Below are positions 1-8,796 of a DNA stretch of 62,042 nucleotides, one piece after another. Source of the stretch: an uncultured bacterium (GTDB lineage Bacteria; Cyanobacteriota; Vampirovibrionia; Gastranaerophilales; Gastranaerophilaceae); assembly GCA_949298985.1 (NCBI GenBank), contig CASFYV010000025.1:1-62042 (forward strand), in the 5' to 3' direction. Position numbers and translations under genes: made by a program. The notes beneath the pieces were generated by a model. It was not told the DNA's origin. It worked only from the letters and a program-made list of their open reading frames with translations, and ran no database searches. Numbering within the stretch: the first letter of the stretch is position 1; the number at the start of each line of letters is the position of its first letter.

Positions 1-236
1 ACACTGTGTTCTTGTAAGTTGTGACCGATACCTGGAATATAAGAAGTTACTTCAAATCCATTAGTAAGTCTGACTCTGGCAACCTTTCTCAATGCTGAGT
101 TTGGTTTTTTAGGGGTTGTTGTATAAACCCTTGTACATACGCCGCGTCTTTGTGGACATTCCATTAAAGCCGGCGATTTGGTTTTGTCTTTTAGCTTTTT
201 ACGTTCTGAACGCACAAGCTGGTTCATTGTAGGCAT
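1..236 (-). CDS. rpsL: 30S ribosomal protein S12, C-terminus cut by window edge
   Basis: The reverse strand from the ATG at 236 reads [14 protein letters not shown] and continues through the S12 signatures [30 protein letters not shown] and [13 protein letters not shown] up to the window edge, so only the last part of the protein is missing. S12 lies at the decoding centre of the 30S subunit; PNSALRK is the conserved loop where streptomycin-resistance mutations occur, and its lysine is wild type. A Shine-Dalgarno AGGAGA precedes the ATG. The gene has its own strong promoter at 376-404 and a structured leader of about 130 nt, so it is probably the first gene of the str operon (rpsG and fusA would lie beyond the left edge; inferred, not seen). 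Confidence 0.97.
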   Translation of the reverse strand, partial: MPTMNQLVRSERKKLKDKTKSPALMECPQRRGVCTRVYTTTPKKPNSALRKVARVRLTNGFEVTSYIPGIGHNLQEHS

Positions 237-369
237 ATTTTGTCTCCTTTTACCTATTTTACTAATTATCTTTAAGATAAACACTTTCAGCTAGTAGGTG
301 TAATACCAACTGGAGTTTATTTATCCCACCCTGAGCCGTCAAATCCGGCAAGAAAATTTCGACTAGGGT
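237..369 (-). promoter_or_regulatory. Structured 5' leader of rpsL mRNA
   Basis: Read on the reverse strand, the leader has two possible stem-loops. The first pairs ACCCT at the predicted 5' end (365-369) with AGGGT (328-332) and encloses a GCCG/CGGC hairpin (346-349 with 335-338). The second pairs AGTTGGT (305-311) with ACCTACT (293-299), with one mismatch and a 5-nt loop. This could be a ribosomal-protein autoregulatory leader; I do not recognise the family. Confidence 0.4.
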
Positions 370-375
370 AACTTT

Positions 376-404
376 ATACTATGACGAAAATTTATTGATG
401 TCAA
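376..404 (-). promoter_or_regulatory. Promoter of rpsL
   Basis: On the reverse strand TTGACA (399-404) is followed after exactly 17 nt by TAGTAT (376-381), a near-consensus sigma-70 promoter. Transcription would start near 369, giving a leader of about 130 nt before rpsL. Confidence 0.8.
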
Positions 405-439
405 TTGTTTTAGCTAATTTGTTAATTTTTTATAAGTAT

Positions 440-1066
440 TTAAATATCTAAATTTTCATATAAATTTATTTTTTCGGGTTCGATATTTTCATAAGAGAAT
501 TTTTCTGATAATTCTTTTAAGCTATCTTTTACTTTTGGATTTGTAATTTCCATTTTTATTTTAGTAGGTAATGTTTCTATTTCTTTAAATCCTAATTTTT
601 TATATTTATTTACAGTGTCAAATGGTCCATTAGTTATGGCTTCTAATTTAATTTTTTTCCCGTTAATTTCTAAAAAATCTAAAAACATTTGATAGAAAAG
701 AGTTTGACCTGCAAGTTTTACTTTTTTACCATATTCTATAGGCCAAGTACAGATACAGTCTAACTCTGTTATTTTATCTTTTAAAAATGTGATAATGCCA
801 CAGGGTTTATTATTTTTAATGCCTAAATACGTTGAGTTTTCATAAAATTGTGCATTGTCGACTGCATATTGTAACATTTCTTTCCATCTGTCGTATTCAA
901 ATTTATTAAGATTAGGCATTAAACTTTTTAAATTTATTTTTTCAGGCAATTGTTTTATAAATTTAAGATCTTGCTTGTCATTTAATTTATAAATTTTAAG
1001 ATTATTACAATTTGCTATGTGTAGGGCCTTAAAATTAGTATTGCAATTTTGTTGATTTATTAGCAT
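440..1066 (-). CDS. GNAT-like acetyltransferase with N-terminal NF motif
   Basis: A 208-residue protein. Residues about 80-165 look like a GNAT fold: a strand with the segment LGIKNNKPCGIITFL, a central helix after AGQTLFYQMF, and the segment KYKKLGFKEIE, which resembles the final helix/strand (YxxxGF) of acetyltransferases. The acetyl-CoA pyrophosphate loop is poorly conserved (VKLAGQTL instead of Q/RxxGxG/A), so substrate and activity are unknown. The N-terminus contains NTNFKAL at residues 9-15, one case of a motif shared with five other proteins here. The ATG is preceded by AAGGAAA. It is the last gene of the leftward run that follows the aldolase, 60 bp downstream of it. Confidence 0.6.
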   Translation of the reverse strand: MLINQQNCNTNFKALHIANCNNLKIYKLNDKQDLKFIKQLPEKINLKSLMPNLNKFEYDRWKEMLQYAVDNAQFYENSTYLGIKNNKPCGIITFLKDKITELDCICTWPIEYGKKVKLAGQTLFYQMFLDFLEINGKKIKLEAITNGPFDTVNKYKKLGFKEIETLPTKIKMEITNPKVKDSLKELSEKFSYENIEPEKINLYENLDI

Positions 1067-1126
1067 TTTAGTTTCCTTACTTTTATAAAAAGCCTAAATA
1101 TTTTTATTGCTATTTTTAAGAAAAAT

Positions 1127-1750
1127 TTATCTTAAATTTAAAATGCTATTCACATCTTCTTCTTTTAAAAGTTTTGCTCCTCCCAAAATTTTTGTATTTA
1201 TAACAACTTGGGCATAGGATTCGGCTAATTCTAATTTCATATATGCATCTTCAATAGAATGAGAACCTATGATAAAACCATGATTTTCCATTAACACTGC
1301 ATTATAATTTTGGAAAAACTTTACAGTATTATGTACCAATTCCATAGATGAAGGTAGTGCATATTCTGCAAGTGGGATTCCTCCAAAATAAAAGACATTT
1401 TCTGCCATAATCGGCTCCATTAAATCTTTACTTGCTGAAGCAAAAGAGCTTAAATATGGAGCGTGGACGTGAATAATGTAATTTATATCAGGTCTTTTTT
1501 TGTAAATTTCTATATGTAAAAATTTTTCACTAGAAGGTTTCTTATTTTTTTCTAAAGATATTCCTTCAAAATTTGTATACACAATATCTTTTGATTTTAA
1601 ATAGCCGTTTGCAGAACCGGATGTTGTTATTAACATTCCATCTTTGTATCTTGCTGAAATATTACCAGAATATCCCGGAGTAAAATTTTTATCTCCGCAT
1701 AATTTACCATATTTAATTATTTTATTTATTAATTTATTTTTATAAAACAT
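1127..1750 (-). CDS. Class II aldolase / adducin-type aldolase
   Basis: A 207-residue class II (zinc-dependent) aldolase of the L-fuculose-phosphate / L-ribulose-phosphate epimerase type. Visible signatures are the phosphate-binding TPGYSGNIS and TTSGSANG, the catalytic Glu in PSSEKF (about E75), the zinc ligands in IIHVHAP (H94, H96) and a third His in ENHG (about H157). Length is normal for the family. Such enzymes split sugar phosphates to dihydroxyacetone phosphate and an aldehyde; some act in methionine salvage, so the substrate is not assignable. I use the ATG at 1750; a TTG lies 6 nt upstream in frame. The start overlaps the end of the LptD-like gene by 11 nt, implying translational coupling in the envelope operon although the function is metabolic. 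Confidence 0.85.
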   Translation of the reverse strand: MFYKNKLINKIIKYGKLCGDKNFTPGYSGNISARYKDGMLITTSGSANGYLKSKDIVYTNFEGISLEKNKKPSSEKFLHIEIYKKRPDINYIIHVHAPYLSSFASASKDLMEPIMAENVFYFGGIPLAEYALPSSMELVHNTVKFFQNYNAVLMENHGFIIGSHSIEDAYMKLELAESYAQVVINTKILGGAKLLKEEDVNSILNLR

Positions 1751-3917
1751 CTTCAACCGTTTTTACATTTTCTACTTGTGCATACTGAAGAACAGGAGCT
1801 TTTGGTGATTTCTCAAAGCTATCATTTTCTTTTTCTTCTTTTACTTCATTCTTTTTCGTTTGAGCTTTTTTATCTTGTTTTATTTCCAAACGTTCATAAT
1901 CAACTTTTGTTCCTTTGGCATTCATCATTACTTCAAACATAAAATATGTATTTTCTCTTATAAAATCATACCCTATATGAAATTTTAAATCATCAGGTCC
2001 AACAGATAAATAAAAAGAATTTTCTTGAAAAGCTCTTTCGTTAGGGGAATCTCCGGAGAGGTTTATTGAACCAAACCAAGATAGAGCCAAGTATCTGCTA
2101 AATCTAAAGGTTTCTCTAATGTATACGTTTGATTTACCATAACGATAAGCATCAAAAACCGGTAATGGAGAATTATCGTCATAAACAGAGTGGAAATACC
2201 CAACATCTTGCATCCATCTTCTGTATTGAGTATGAATTCTTGGACCAATTCTTCCAATAATTTGGGTATCACCTGTCCCATAGATAGAAGCAGCTAATTG
2301 AGAAGATATGTCAAAAGAAAAAGCGGTTTGTTTTTCTTCATTTCTGTAATTATAAAAATTTTGAGAAGCTTCTGCCATGTACCTTGCTCTAAAAGTTCCA
2401 ATCTGAGCTCCGTTTAATGCCTTAAAGTTTACATCTTCTTCTATGTCGTGGTAATAGCCTAAATCTATGCGGTGAGCAAAAGATGAAGGTTTTTCTTTTA
2501 ATAAAAAGTTATTACTAGAGTATGCATTTTCATAAACCAAATCTATACCATATTTAGGTCTACGTCTACCTAAAAACCACTCGTTCATGTAATCGTTCAT
2601 ACCATATTGCAGGTATAAATTATCATCTAAACGTTGTTTACCTCTAACAAGTATTTTACTTCCAGCTGTACCGTAAGCTATTTGCGTTTTGTTAGTTGCA
2701 CTTTGATAACGACCAATACCACCTACTCCAAAACCACTTTTGTAGTTTAGAATAGGAATTGCTTTCAAAACAGCTCCTCTTGGCATTTCAAAAACGAAAC
2801 CAGGCCCGATATACATACCAAGACCTCTTAATGAGCCTAATTCCCAGGAATTGGTTTCTACATAGTCATTATTTTTATTTGTATAAACTTTTAATGCCGG
2901 AATTTTTACGACTTTGCGTTTTCCTTTAAAAATAGTAGCTCTTTTAATTGCAAGAACTTCTAAGTCACCTTTTTGTGTTATTTTTAGGTCTTTTGCTTCA
3001 ACTTTAATAAGACCTTTTTCAATATCATCTGTTAAAGTTTGATTTTTAGGAAGTATCATTCTGTGCATTTGTGGTCCAGCTTTTCCGGATCTGAAATTTA
3101 TTGGAAATGATTTATCAACAGTAATAGAACCGTTTTCTTGTACTATTTTATCTCCGTAAACATAACCTTTTTTTGCTTTTATTTCGATTGTAGCAGTTTT
3201 TGTAACAGGGTTTTCTATTAAAGCATTTTCTTCGTTCATATCGACAAAAATGTAATCGCCAGTTATTGTTTGACCGTTTTTTAATATTTGAACGTTACCC
3301 TCTGCTTTTATTGTATTATTCATTCTATCGTAGGTAATTTTATCTGCTTTGACAGAGGTTTGTTGTTTTACAAATTCTACATTTACGTTTCCTGTTGCAA
3401 TTAAACAGTAAGAGTCAGAATCATAATCCATATTCTCGCAATCAAGAATGATGTTTTCTGTATCTTCTTCCTGTTCTATTTGTTTTTTATCTCTTTTTTT
3501 CTTATTCCAAAAACGTTTTGTGTTTTTAGAGTCTTCTGCAGAAATTTCATCGACCTCAAAACCGTCAGACATCATGTCTTCATCAAAATCTTCTTTTAAA
3601 TCTTTAGAAACATATTCGGAAGTTTCAGTTCCGCCTACAAAAACACTATCTTGAGGGGCTACCGGAGCCAATTCCATTTTTTTCGCATTTTTTTCTTTTA
3701 ACTTTTTCTTTAATAATAAACGAACTTTTTTTACAGGTGGCGTTGTAGCTTCTCTTCCGGAGGAAACTTCAGTGTTTTCTTGTTTTTCTTTCAATGCCGG
3801 TGGTGTAAAAAAGGCGTCACCTGTAAAATCTGACGGATCCACAAAAACTGATTCCGCTAAAACAGAGTTACATATAATTAAAGATGTTATTAATGTTATT
3901 ATTATTTTATTTTTCAA
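1740..3917 (-). CDS. lptD: LptD/OstA-like outer-membrane LPS assembly protein
   Basis: A 725-residue exported protein. Residues 1-21 are a signal peptide ending in VLA; residues about 25-150 are low-complexity, Lys/Glu-rich and probably disordered. An OstA/LptA-like beta-jellyroll follows (about 155-260; CLIATGNVNVEF, KADKITYDRMNNTIKAEGNV, ITGDYIFVDM). From about 320 to 660 come alternating aromatic and polar strands typical of a beta-barrel, then a charged tail. The order jellyroll-then-barrel is that of LptD, which inserts LPS into the outer leaflet; the sequence resembles the divergent cyanobacterial type more than proteobacterial LptD. The start is a TTG with AGGAAA upstream. It follows the M23 peptidase gene after 15 bp. 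The gene symbol is by architecture only. Confidence 0.75.
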   Translation of the reverse strand: MKNKIIITLITSLIICNSVLAESVFVDPSDFTGDAFFTPPALKEKQENTEVSSGREATTPPVKKVRLLLKKKLKEKNAKKMELAPVAPQDSVFVGGTETSEYVSKDLKEDFDEDMMSDGFEVDEISAEDSKNTKRFWNKKKRDKKQIEQEEDTENIILDCENMDYDSDSYCLIATGNVNVEFVKQQTSVKADKITYDRMNNTIKAEGNVQILKNGQTITGDYIFVDMNEENALIENPVTKTATIEIKAKKGYVYGDKIVQENGSITVDKSFPINFRSGKAGPQMHRMILPKNQTLTDDIEKGLIKVEAKDLKITQKGDLEVLAIKRATIFKGKRKVVKIPALKVYTNKNNDYVETNSWELGSLRGLGMYIGPGFVFEMPRGAVLKAIPILNYKSGFGVGGIGRYQSATNKTQIAYGTAGSKILVRGKQRLDDNLYLQYGMNDYMNEWFLGRRRPKYGIDLVYENAYSSNNFLLKEKPSSFAHRIDLGYYHDIEEDVNFKALNGAQIGTFRARYMAEASQNFYNYRNEEKQTAFSFDISSQLAASIYGTGDTQIIGRIGPRIHTQYRRWMQDVGYFHSVYDDNSPLPVFDAYRYGKSNVYIRETFRFSRYLALSWFGSINLSGDSPNERAFQENSFYLSVGPDDLKFHIGYDFIRENTYFMFEVMMNAKGTKVDYERLEIKQDKKAQTKKNEVKEEKENDSFEKSPKAPVLQYAQVENVKTVEDVL

Positions 3918-3932
3918 GATTTAGATTTCCTA

Positions 3933-5039
3933 TTATATATAATTCAATGGATTATTTGGTTGTCCGTTTACTCTAACTTCAAAATGACAGTGTGGCCCCG
4001 TACTATATCCTGTTGTACCTTCATATCCAAGTATTTGTCCTTTTGTTACTTTTGTTCCATTAGAAACGGCTATTGAGTTCATATGTGCATATAATGTTGT
4101 TATTGGTTTACCATTAATTATTCCGTGTTCTACAATAACAACTTTTCCATATCCGCCATACCATCCGGAATAGATAACTTTTCCTGAATTAGATGCTCGT
4201 ATTGCTCCTAAATTAGGTCCACCTATATCAATTCCTGAATGGAAAGATTTACTGTTAAAAATGGGGTGAGTTCTCCAGCCAAAAGGTGATGTTATTCTTC
4301 CCTGAATTGGTTTTATAAAACCGGATGCAACTTGAACGCTTGAATCTTTTGTTGTTTTATTGATGTATGAACCAATGCTTGCTGATTGTTTAGCAAGTTC
4401 TTTTTCTGCTTTTTCGTATGCAACTCTATCTGTTTTGAGTTTTTTTATCATACTTTCATTTTTAGCAATGGCTCTATCTATATATGCTTTTTGAGAATTT
4501 ATAGAGGCGACAGACCGTTCTAAATGTTGTTTTTTAGCTTGTATATTTAATGTTAGTAATCGAATTTCTTTAGCTTTATTTTTTGCAGCTGCCATTTTTT
4601 CATAATCATTTTTTAAGATTATTTTTTGGAAATATATTCTATCAACTAACATATTAATATCTTCTGATGATATTAATAGCTCAAAAAAAGCTTTTCTTTG
4701 CGATTTGAAAACCAATCTTATCCTGCTTGCTAATGCTAAGTTAAGAGTAGTATATTCCGCAACTGCCCTATCTAATTTCGCTTGCATTCCGTATAATTCT
4801 TTTTGTGTATTTTCGATTTGGGATTTAGATTGTATTAGATTATTGTTTGCATTTTCTAATTTTTGTTGATTTTTATATAATTTATTTGTTTCAAGGCTTT
4901 CTAACCATTTTAAATGGTTGATTTTAGCTCGAGTTTGTTTCTTTTGAGTTTCAATATCTTGAGCGGAATAAACACTCATACTCATAGTTTGAACTATAAG
5001 TATTGTGAAAAATATTAATATGCTTAATATTCTTTTCAA
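3933..5039 (-). CDS. EnvC-like murein hydrolase activator / M23 peptidase
   Basis: A 368-residue protein with an N-terminal signal peptide (about 1-26, ending SVYSA), a long coiled coil rich in Lys, Gln and Glu (about 30-225), then a C-terminal LytM/M23 domain. The zinc-site residues are intact: HSGIDIG (H267, D271), YAHM (H319) and HCHFE (H350, H352), so this may be an active endopeptidase rather than a degenerate activator. Architecture matches EnvC and cyanobacterial NlpD/M23 proteins that act at septal peptidoglycan. The start codon is TTG, supported by GGAGG 5 nt upstream. It sits between a 37-codon membrane protein and the LptD-like gene in the envelope operon. Confidence 0.88.
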   Translation of the reverse strand: MKRILSILIFFTILIVQTMSMSVYSAQDIETQKKQTRAKINHLKWLESLETNKLYKNQQKLENANNNLIQSKSQIENTQKELYGMQAKLDRAVAEYTTLNLALASRIRLVFKSQRKAFFELLISSEDINMLVDRIYFQKIILKNDYEKMAAAKNKAKEIRLLTLNIQAKKQHLERSVASINSQKAYIDRAIAKNESMIKKLKTDRVAYEKAEKELAKQSASIGSYINKTTKDSSVQVASGFIKPIQGRITSPFGWRTHPIFNSKSFHSGIDIGGPNLGAIRASNSGKVIYSGWYGGYGKVVIVEHGIINGKPITTLYAHMNSIAVSNGTKVTKGQILGYEGTTGYSTGPHCHFEVRVNGQPNNPLNYI

Positions 5040-5052
5040 GAAAACCTCCGCC

Positions 5053-5166
5053 TTAATGACCTAGAGTTGGTAGCATTAAAAGAATTCCCATTCCAACTGT
5101 CCAAAGTATAAATGAAAGTGCTATTATTCCTACAATTATTTTTTTATGAGTTCTAAAAAAATCCAT
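5053..5166 (-). CDS. 37-aa single-pass membrane protein
   Basis: An ATG at 5166 preceded by AGAGAGGT opens a 37-codon frame that starts MDFFRTHKK and continues as one hydrophobic helix of about 25 residues ending LMLPTLGH. It lies 14 bp upstream of the M23 peptidase start and 71 bp downstream of the PurH-like gene, in the same direction. The basic N-terminus followed by a hydrophobic stretch predicts an N-in single-pass inner-membrane peptide. I recognise no family. The Shine-Dalgarno, position and composition favour a real gene. Confidence 0.6.
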   Translation of the reverse strand: MDFFRTHKKIIVGIIALSFILWTVGMGILLMLPTLGH

Positions 5167-5237
5167 ACATACCTCTCTTATTATATGATATTACAAATAA
5201 CTCTTTAAATCAATTTTGTAATATATTTAAGCTATTT

Positions 5238-6125
5238 TTAATAAAGAATATTTGTAAAACCTGTAGTAATTATTATGATGCCGTATTTATCAGCTAATTT
5301 AATAAGTTCTTTATTTGCATTAGGAATGATTATTAAACCTATTCTGCCTTGAGCTGCTACATTTAAGTCGTGAACAGTGATTTCCATATCTGATGCAAGT
5401 ATTGCATCCTTTGTCATATCGCAAGAATAGTCAATTGCAAACTCTACTGATGCCGAATGTAAACTTTGTGAAATTGCTGATGTTTTTAAATCTTTAGCTA
5501 TTACAATTGCTTGAGAATTTATATGTTTTGCAATTTTCCACGCAAAAACAGCATCTTCTATTTGTTCGACTGTTGGTTTTAGTGATGAAACTATTTTGAA
5601 TGTTTCTTTGTTTAATTCGCTTAAGTTAGGAGCCTGTTTTAACGTTCCTAATGGAGTTATTTTTATATCTTCTGATAAGTACTTTTTATAATCTTTTAAC
5701 GGTGTATTTATCGTTACATAACATATATCGTGAGCTTCAAAAAAATCTATTGCATTTTTCGTAAATTTAGGTGCTACAATTTTATTTGTGTTTTTTAATT
5801 TTTTTGCAAATTCACTATCAATTTCTGAAGAACAAATTATAGTTGAAGACATAAAATCTATAGGATTACTATCAATAACTTTTAGTAAAGCATCTTCCAT
5901 TGATTTACCTAAAGCTACGGCTGAAATTCCAATTCCTGAGACAGAAACTACAGCATTTACATCGAAAAATTCACTTATAACATTTAAACCTTTTGATATT
6001 GCAATTATATCAACGTAAGATAAATTTTTGTTTGTTTCATAATCAATAGTATTTTCATTTTTTTCAATATATGCTTTTTGAGAAATATTTTCTCCTGTTG
6101 AAATATTTAAATCTTCTATTTTCAT
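5238..6125 (-). CDS. PurH AICAR-transformylase-domain paralog, probably inactive
   Basis: The 295 residues align along their whole length with the C-terminal AICAR formyltransferase half of PurH: NISQKAYIEK matches NPHQKAAFY, NLSYVDIIA matches ELSYNNIAD, VFAWKIAKHINSQAIVIAKD matches FAWKVAKFVKSNAIVYAKN, and DKYGIIIITTGF matches DEHGIAMLFT. The IMP cyclohydrolase half is absent. The catalytic Lys-His pair of PurH (VKHANPCG) is replaced by VSVSGIGISA, and the GAGQMSR substrate loop by SAISQSLHSA, so formyl transfer is unlikely. It may be a regulatory or ligand-binding derivative. The ATG has a clear AAGGAG. It lies 9 bp after the PBP1A gene in the envelope operon, which is odd for a purine-related protein. 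Confidence 0.75.
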   Translation of the reverse strand: MKIEDLNISTGENISQKAYIEKNENTIDYETNKNLSYVDIIAISKGLNVISEFFDVNAVVSVSGIGISAVALGKSMEDALLKVIDSNPIDFMSSTIICSSEIDSEFAKKLKNTNKIVAPKFTKNAIDFFEAHDICYVTINTPLKDYKKYLSEDIKITPLGTLKQAPNLSELNKETFKIVSSLKPTVEQIEDAVFAWKIAKHINSQAIVIAKDLKTSAISQSLHSASVEFAIDYSCDMTKDAILASDMEITVHDLNVAAQGRIGLIIIPNANKELIKLADKYGIIIITTGFTNILY

Positions 6126-6134
6126 AAAATCTCC

Positions 6135-8282
6135 TTATTGTCCGATTGGGGCTGTTGTCATTGGAATTGGTGCAAATTGTTCTGTTTTATTTTCATTTGC
6201 TCGTTCTTGTTTTACTTCAATTGTTTGAGTTTCTTTCTTTTTGAAAGGTATTACATCTGAAGGTTTTATTGAATCCTGTTTCATAATTTGAACTGGTTGT
6301 TTGTCTTTATCTTTTGTATTTTCATTTGAATCTTTTTCTTGTTCCTCAAATGATTTTTTTGCTTCATTTTGAGGAATAATTGAAACGCTTGAAGCTTTAA
6401 ATGGATTTAAAATTACTTCCGGATATTCAAAATCAACATTTCCGTAAGATGCAGTTGCAACTTGCATAACATCTTTCCAAATTAGGGCAGGAATTGTTCC
6501 TCCTGTAACTCCTCCCATTTGAGAATTATCATCATTTCCTACCCAAACCCCGGTTACAACATCTGGAGTGAAACCTATGAAATAGGCATCTCTACTATCA
6601 TCTGTAGTACCTGTTTTACCTGCGGCAGGTTTCCCTATATTTGCAGCTCTTCCTGTTCCGTTAGTTATTACAGTTTTCATTATTGCAGTCATTGTAGCTG
6701 CTGTATTTAGGTTTAAAACCTTACTTGTTCTTGCTTTTTTAGCTTCATAAAGAATTGTTCCTCTTGAGGACTCAACCCTCTCTATAGCGTAAGGCTCTAC
6801 TTTATAGCCACCGTTTGCAAAAACTCCGTATGCTCTTGTCATTTCAAATAATTTGACGCTGTTAGAGCCTAATGAAATTGTATAGTCATAAGGAATTGGT
6901 GTTGTAATACCCATTACTCTTGCAAGTTGTATAACTGGGCGTACTCCTACCATTTCCATTAATCTTGCAGTACAAACATTTGAAGATACCATTAAAGCTG
7001 TGTACATAGGTATTGGACCTCTATATTTGTTACCATAGTTTTTAGGAGTCCAGTTTCCTGCCTTGAATGGTAAATCATCTATCATGTCGTTAGGTGAAAA
7101 ACCTTTTTCTATTGCTGCTGTATAAATAAAAGGTTTAAAAGCTGATCCTGATGGTCTTGCGGATTGTGTTACACGGTCATATTGACTTTTTGTGTAATTT
7201 TTTCCTCCTGCGTATACTAAAATTCTTCCATCTATTGGACTATATGAAAATACAGCCGCTTGGTTTTTATCCCTTGTTAAACCCCAAGCATTTAAATTTT
7301 TTAAAATTGATTCATTTGCTTTTACTTGAGCTTTATAATCAAGAGTAGTAATAACTTTGAAACCGCCATTTACGATCTCATCTTCGCTAAATCCTAATTT
7401 TTGTAACTCTTTCATTACGTAATCACAAAAATAAGGAGCTTTATTCGTTGCATACATTATTGGCATTGTAGAAAGAACAATTGGAGCTTTTTTTGCTTCT
7501 TCATATGTTTTTTTGTCGATGTATTTCATTTTATACATTCTTAGCAGAACTTGATTTCTTCTTTGCTCTGCTAATTTTTTATTATTATACGGAGAATAAA
7601 CTGACGGTGCTTGAGGTAAACCTGCAATTAAAGCCATTTCAGGTAACGTTAATTGGTTTAAATTTTTATTGAAATAAATTCTTGCAGCACCTTTTACTCC
7701 GTAAGCTCCTGAACCTAAATAAACATTATTAAGGTACATTTCTAAAATTTTGTCTTTTGATATGGTTTTTTCTATTTGTGCTGCAACTTGTAATTCTTTT
7801 ATTTTTCTTGTAAATGTTTTTTCGTTTGAAAGGAATAAAATTCTTGATAATTGTTGAGTTATTGTACTTGCACCTTGTACAACGTGTCCAGCTAAAACAT
7901 TTGCGACCATTGAACGTGCTAAGCCTAATATATCGTATCCGGGGTGTTTATAAAAATTTTTATCTTCTGTTGCAACAAGAGCTTTTATTAAGTCTTCAGG
8001 AACTTCTTTTAATTCTACATTTGAATAGGCATATGCTGCAAATGTTTTTATAATTTCTCCGTCATTAGCACAGAATGTAGTTACTATATTGGGTTTTAAA
8101 GTGTTTAAGTTTTTTATTGGTGGTAGTGACATTAAATATAGCTGTAGTGCTATCATACCAGCTAGAAATACTCCTAAACCAAATACAAAAACTCCTGATA
8201 TTAAACTTAGTATTGGGTTGTCTATTTGTATTCTTTTTGATTGCCCTTTTTTACGATTTTTGGGTATATTATAATTACTCAT
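6135..8282 (-). CDS. mrcA: Class A penicillin-binding protein (PBP1A-type)
   Basis: A 715-residue bifunctional peptidoglycan synthase. A cytoplasmic basic N-terminus is followed by one membrane helix (about 26-52). The glycosyltransferase (GT51) domain has TEDKNFYKHPG with the catalytic Glu near residue 107, and GASTITQQL. The transpeptidase has SGSAFKP (SxxK near 380), SSNVC (SxN near 432) and KTGTTD (near 555), so both activities look intact. The C-terminal 80 residues are a charged, Pro-rich tail. It polymerises and cross-links peptidoglycan in the periplasm. GAGGGG precedes the ATG. It is the first gene of the leftward envelope operon. The symbol is by family; paralogs elsewhere in the genome cannot be excluded. 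Confidence 0.93.
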   Translation of the reverse strand: MSNYNIPKNRKKGQSKRIQIDNPILSLISGVFVFGLGVFLAGMIALQLYLMSLPPIKNLNTLKPNIVTTFCANDGEIIKTFAAYAYSNVELKEVPEDLIKALVATEDKNFYKHPGYDILGLARSMVANVLAGHVVQGASTITQQLSRILFLSNEKTFTRKIKELQVAAQIEKTISKDKILEMYLNNVYLGSGAYGVKGAARIYFNKNLNQLTLPEMALIAGLPQAPSVYSPYNNKKLAEQRRNQVLLRMYKMKYIDKKTYEEAKKAPIVLSTMPIMYATNKAPYFCDYVMKELQKLGFSEDEIVNGGFKVITTLDYKAQVKANESILKNLNAWGLTRDKNQAAVFSYSPIDGRILVYAGGKNYTKSQYDRVTQSARPSGSAFKPFIYTAAIEKGFSPNDMIDDLPFKAGNWTPKNYGNKYRGPIPMYTALMVSSNVCTARLMEMVGVRPVIQLARVMGITTPIPYDYTISLGSNSVKLFEMTRAYGVFANGGYKVEPYAIERVESSRGTILYEAKKARTSKVLNLNTAATMTAIMKTVITNGTGRAANIGKPAAGKTGTTDDSRDAYFIGFTPDVVTGVWVGNDDNSQMGGVTGGTIPALIWKDVMQVATASYGNVDFEYPEVILNPFKASSVSIIPQNEAKKSFEEQEKDSNENTKDKDKQPVQIMKQDSIKPSDVIPFKKKETQTIEVKQERANENKTEQFAPIPMTTAPIGQ

Positions 8283-8400
8283 TTATTTCCCCTCGTTTTA
8301 TTAATTTTTGAATTTTTATATATTGAATTTATAAGTTTTTATATATTATTATATTGTTATTCTATCAAATAAAAAAATAGATAGGGAGTTTTTAACTGTA

Positions 8401-8793
8401 ATGTTAAGTTTTTTGACAAATATTAAAAATGAAATTTTATCTTATTTTGTTCCTGAAAAAATGGAATATAAAATTACAGGTAAATGTTTAAAATGTGGTA
8501 AATGTTGTCGATATATGTATAGTTTTGATACGTATACTACTACTGATTTTAAAATTATGCAATTTTTATTTCCTTCTTATCGTAGGTTTTATATTAGAGG
8601 AAAAGATGAACAAGGAAATTTAATTTTTGCTTGTAAATATGTAACCGAAGATGGATTGTGTTCTGTTTATGATAAGCGTTTAAAAATGTGTAGAAGTTAT
8701 CCGGCTAAATCAATTTCTTATCCGGGTAAACTGCATGAAGGTTGCGGATATAAAGTTGAAGATAAGAGTTTTATAAATTATTTAAAAAAGTAA
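8401..8793 (+). CDS. YkgJ-family cysteine-cluster protein
   Basis: A 130-residue protein with the CxxCxxCC pattern of the YkgJ family (CLKCGKCCRY, residues about 26-35) and a second set of cysteines (CKYV, GLCSVYDKRLKMCRSYP, HEGCGY). In this family the eight or so cysteines are predicted to bind a metal or Fe-S cluster; the function is unknown. The N-terminal 20 residues are hydrophobic. A GGGAG lies about 12 nt before the ATG. The gene is monocistronic and convergent with the SH3-like gene, only 3 bp apart, with no obvious terminator between them. Confidence 0.8.
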   Translation: MLSFLTNIKNEILSYFVPEKMEYKITGKCLKCGKCCRYMYSFDTYTTTDFKIMQFLFPSYRRFYIRGKDEQGNLIFACKYVTEDGLCSVYDKRLKMCRSYPAKSISYPGKLHEGCGYKVEDKSFINYLKK

Positions 8794-8796
8794 TGG

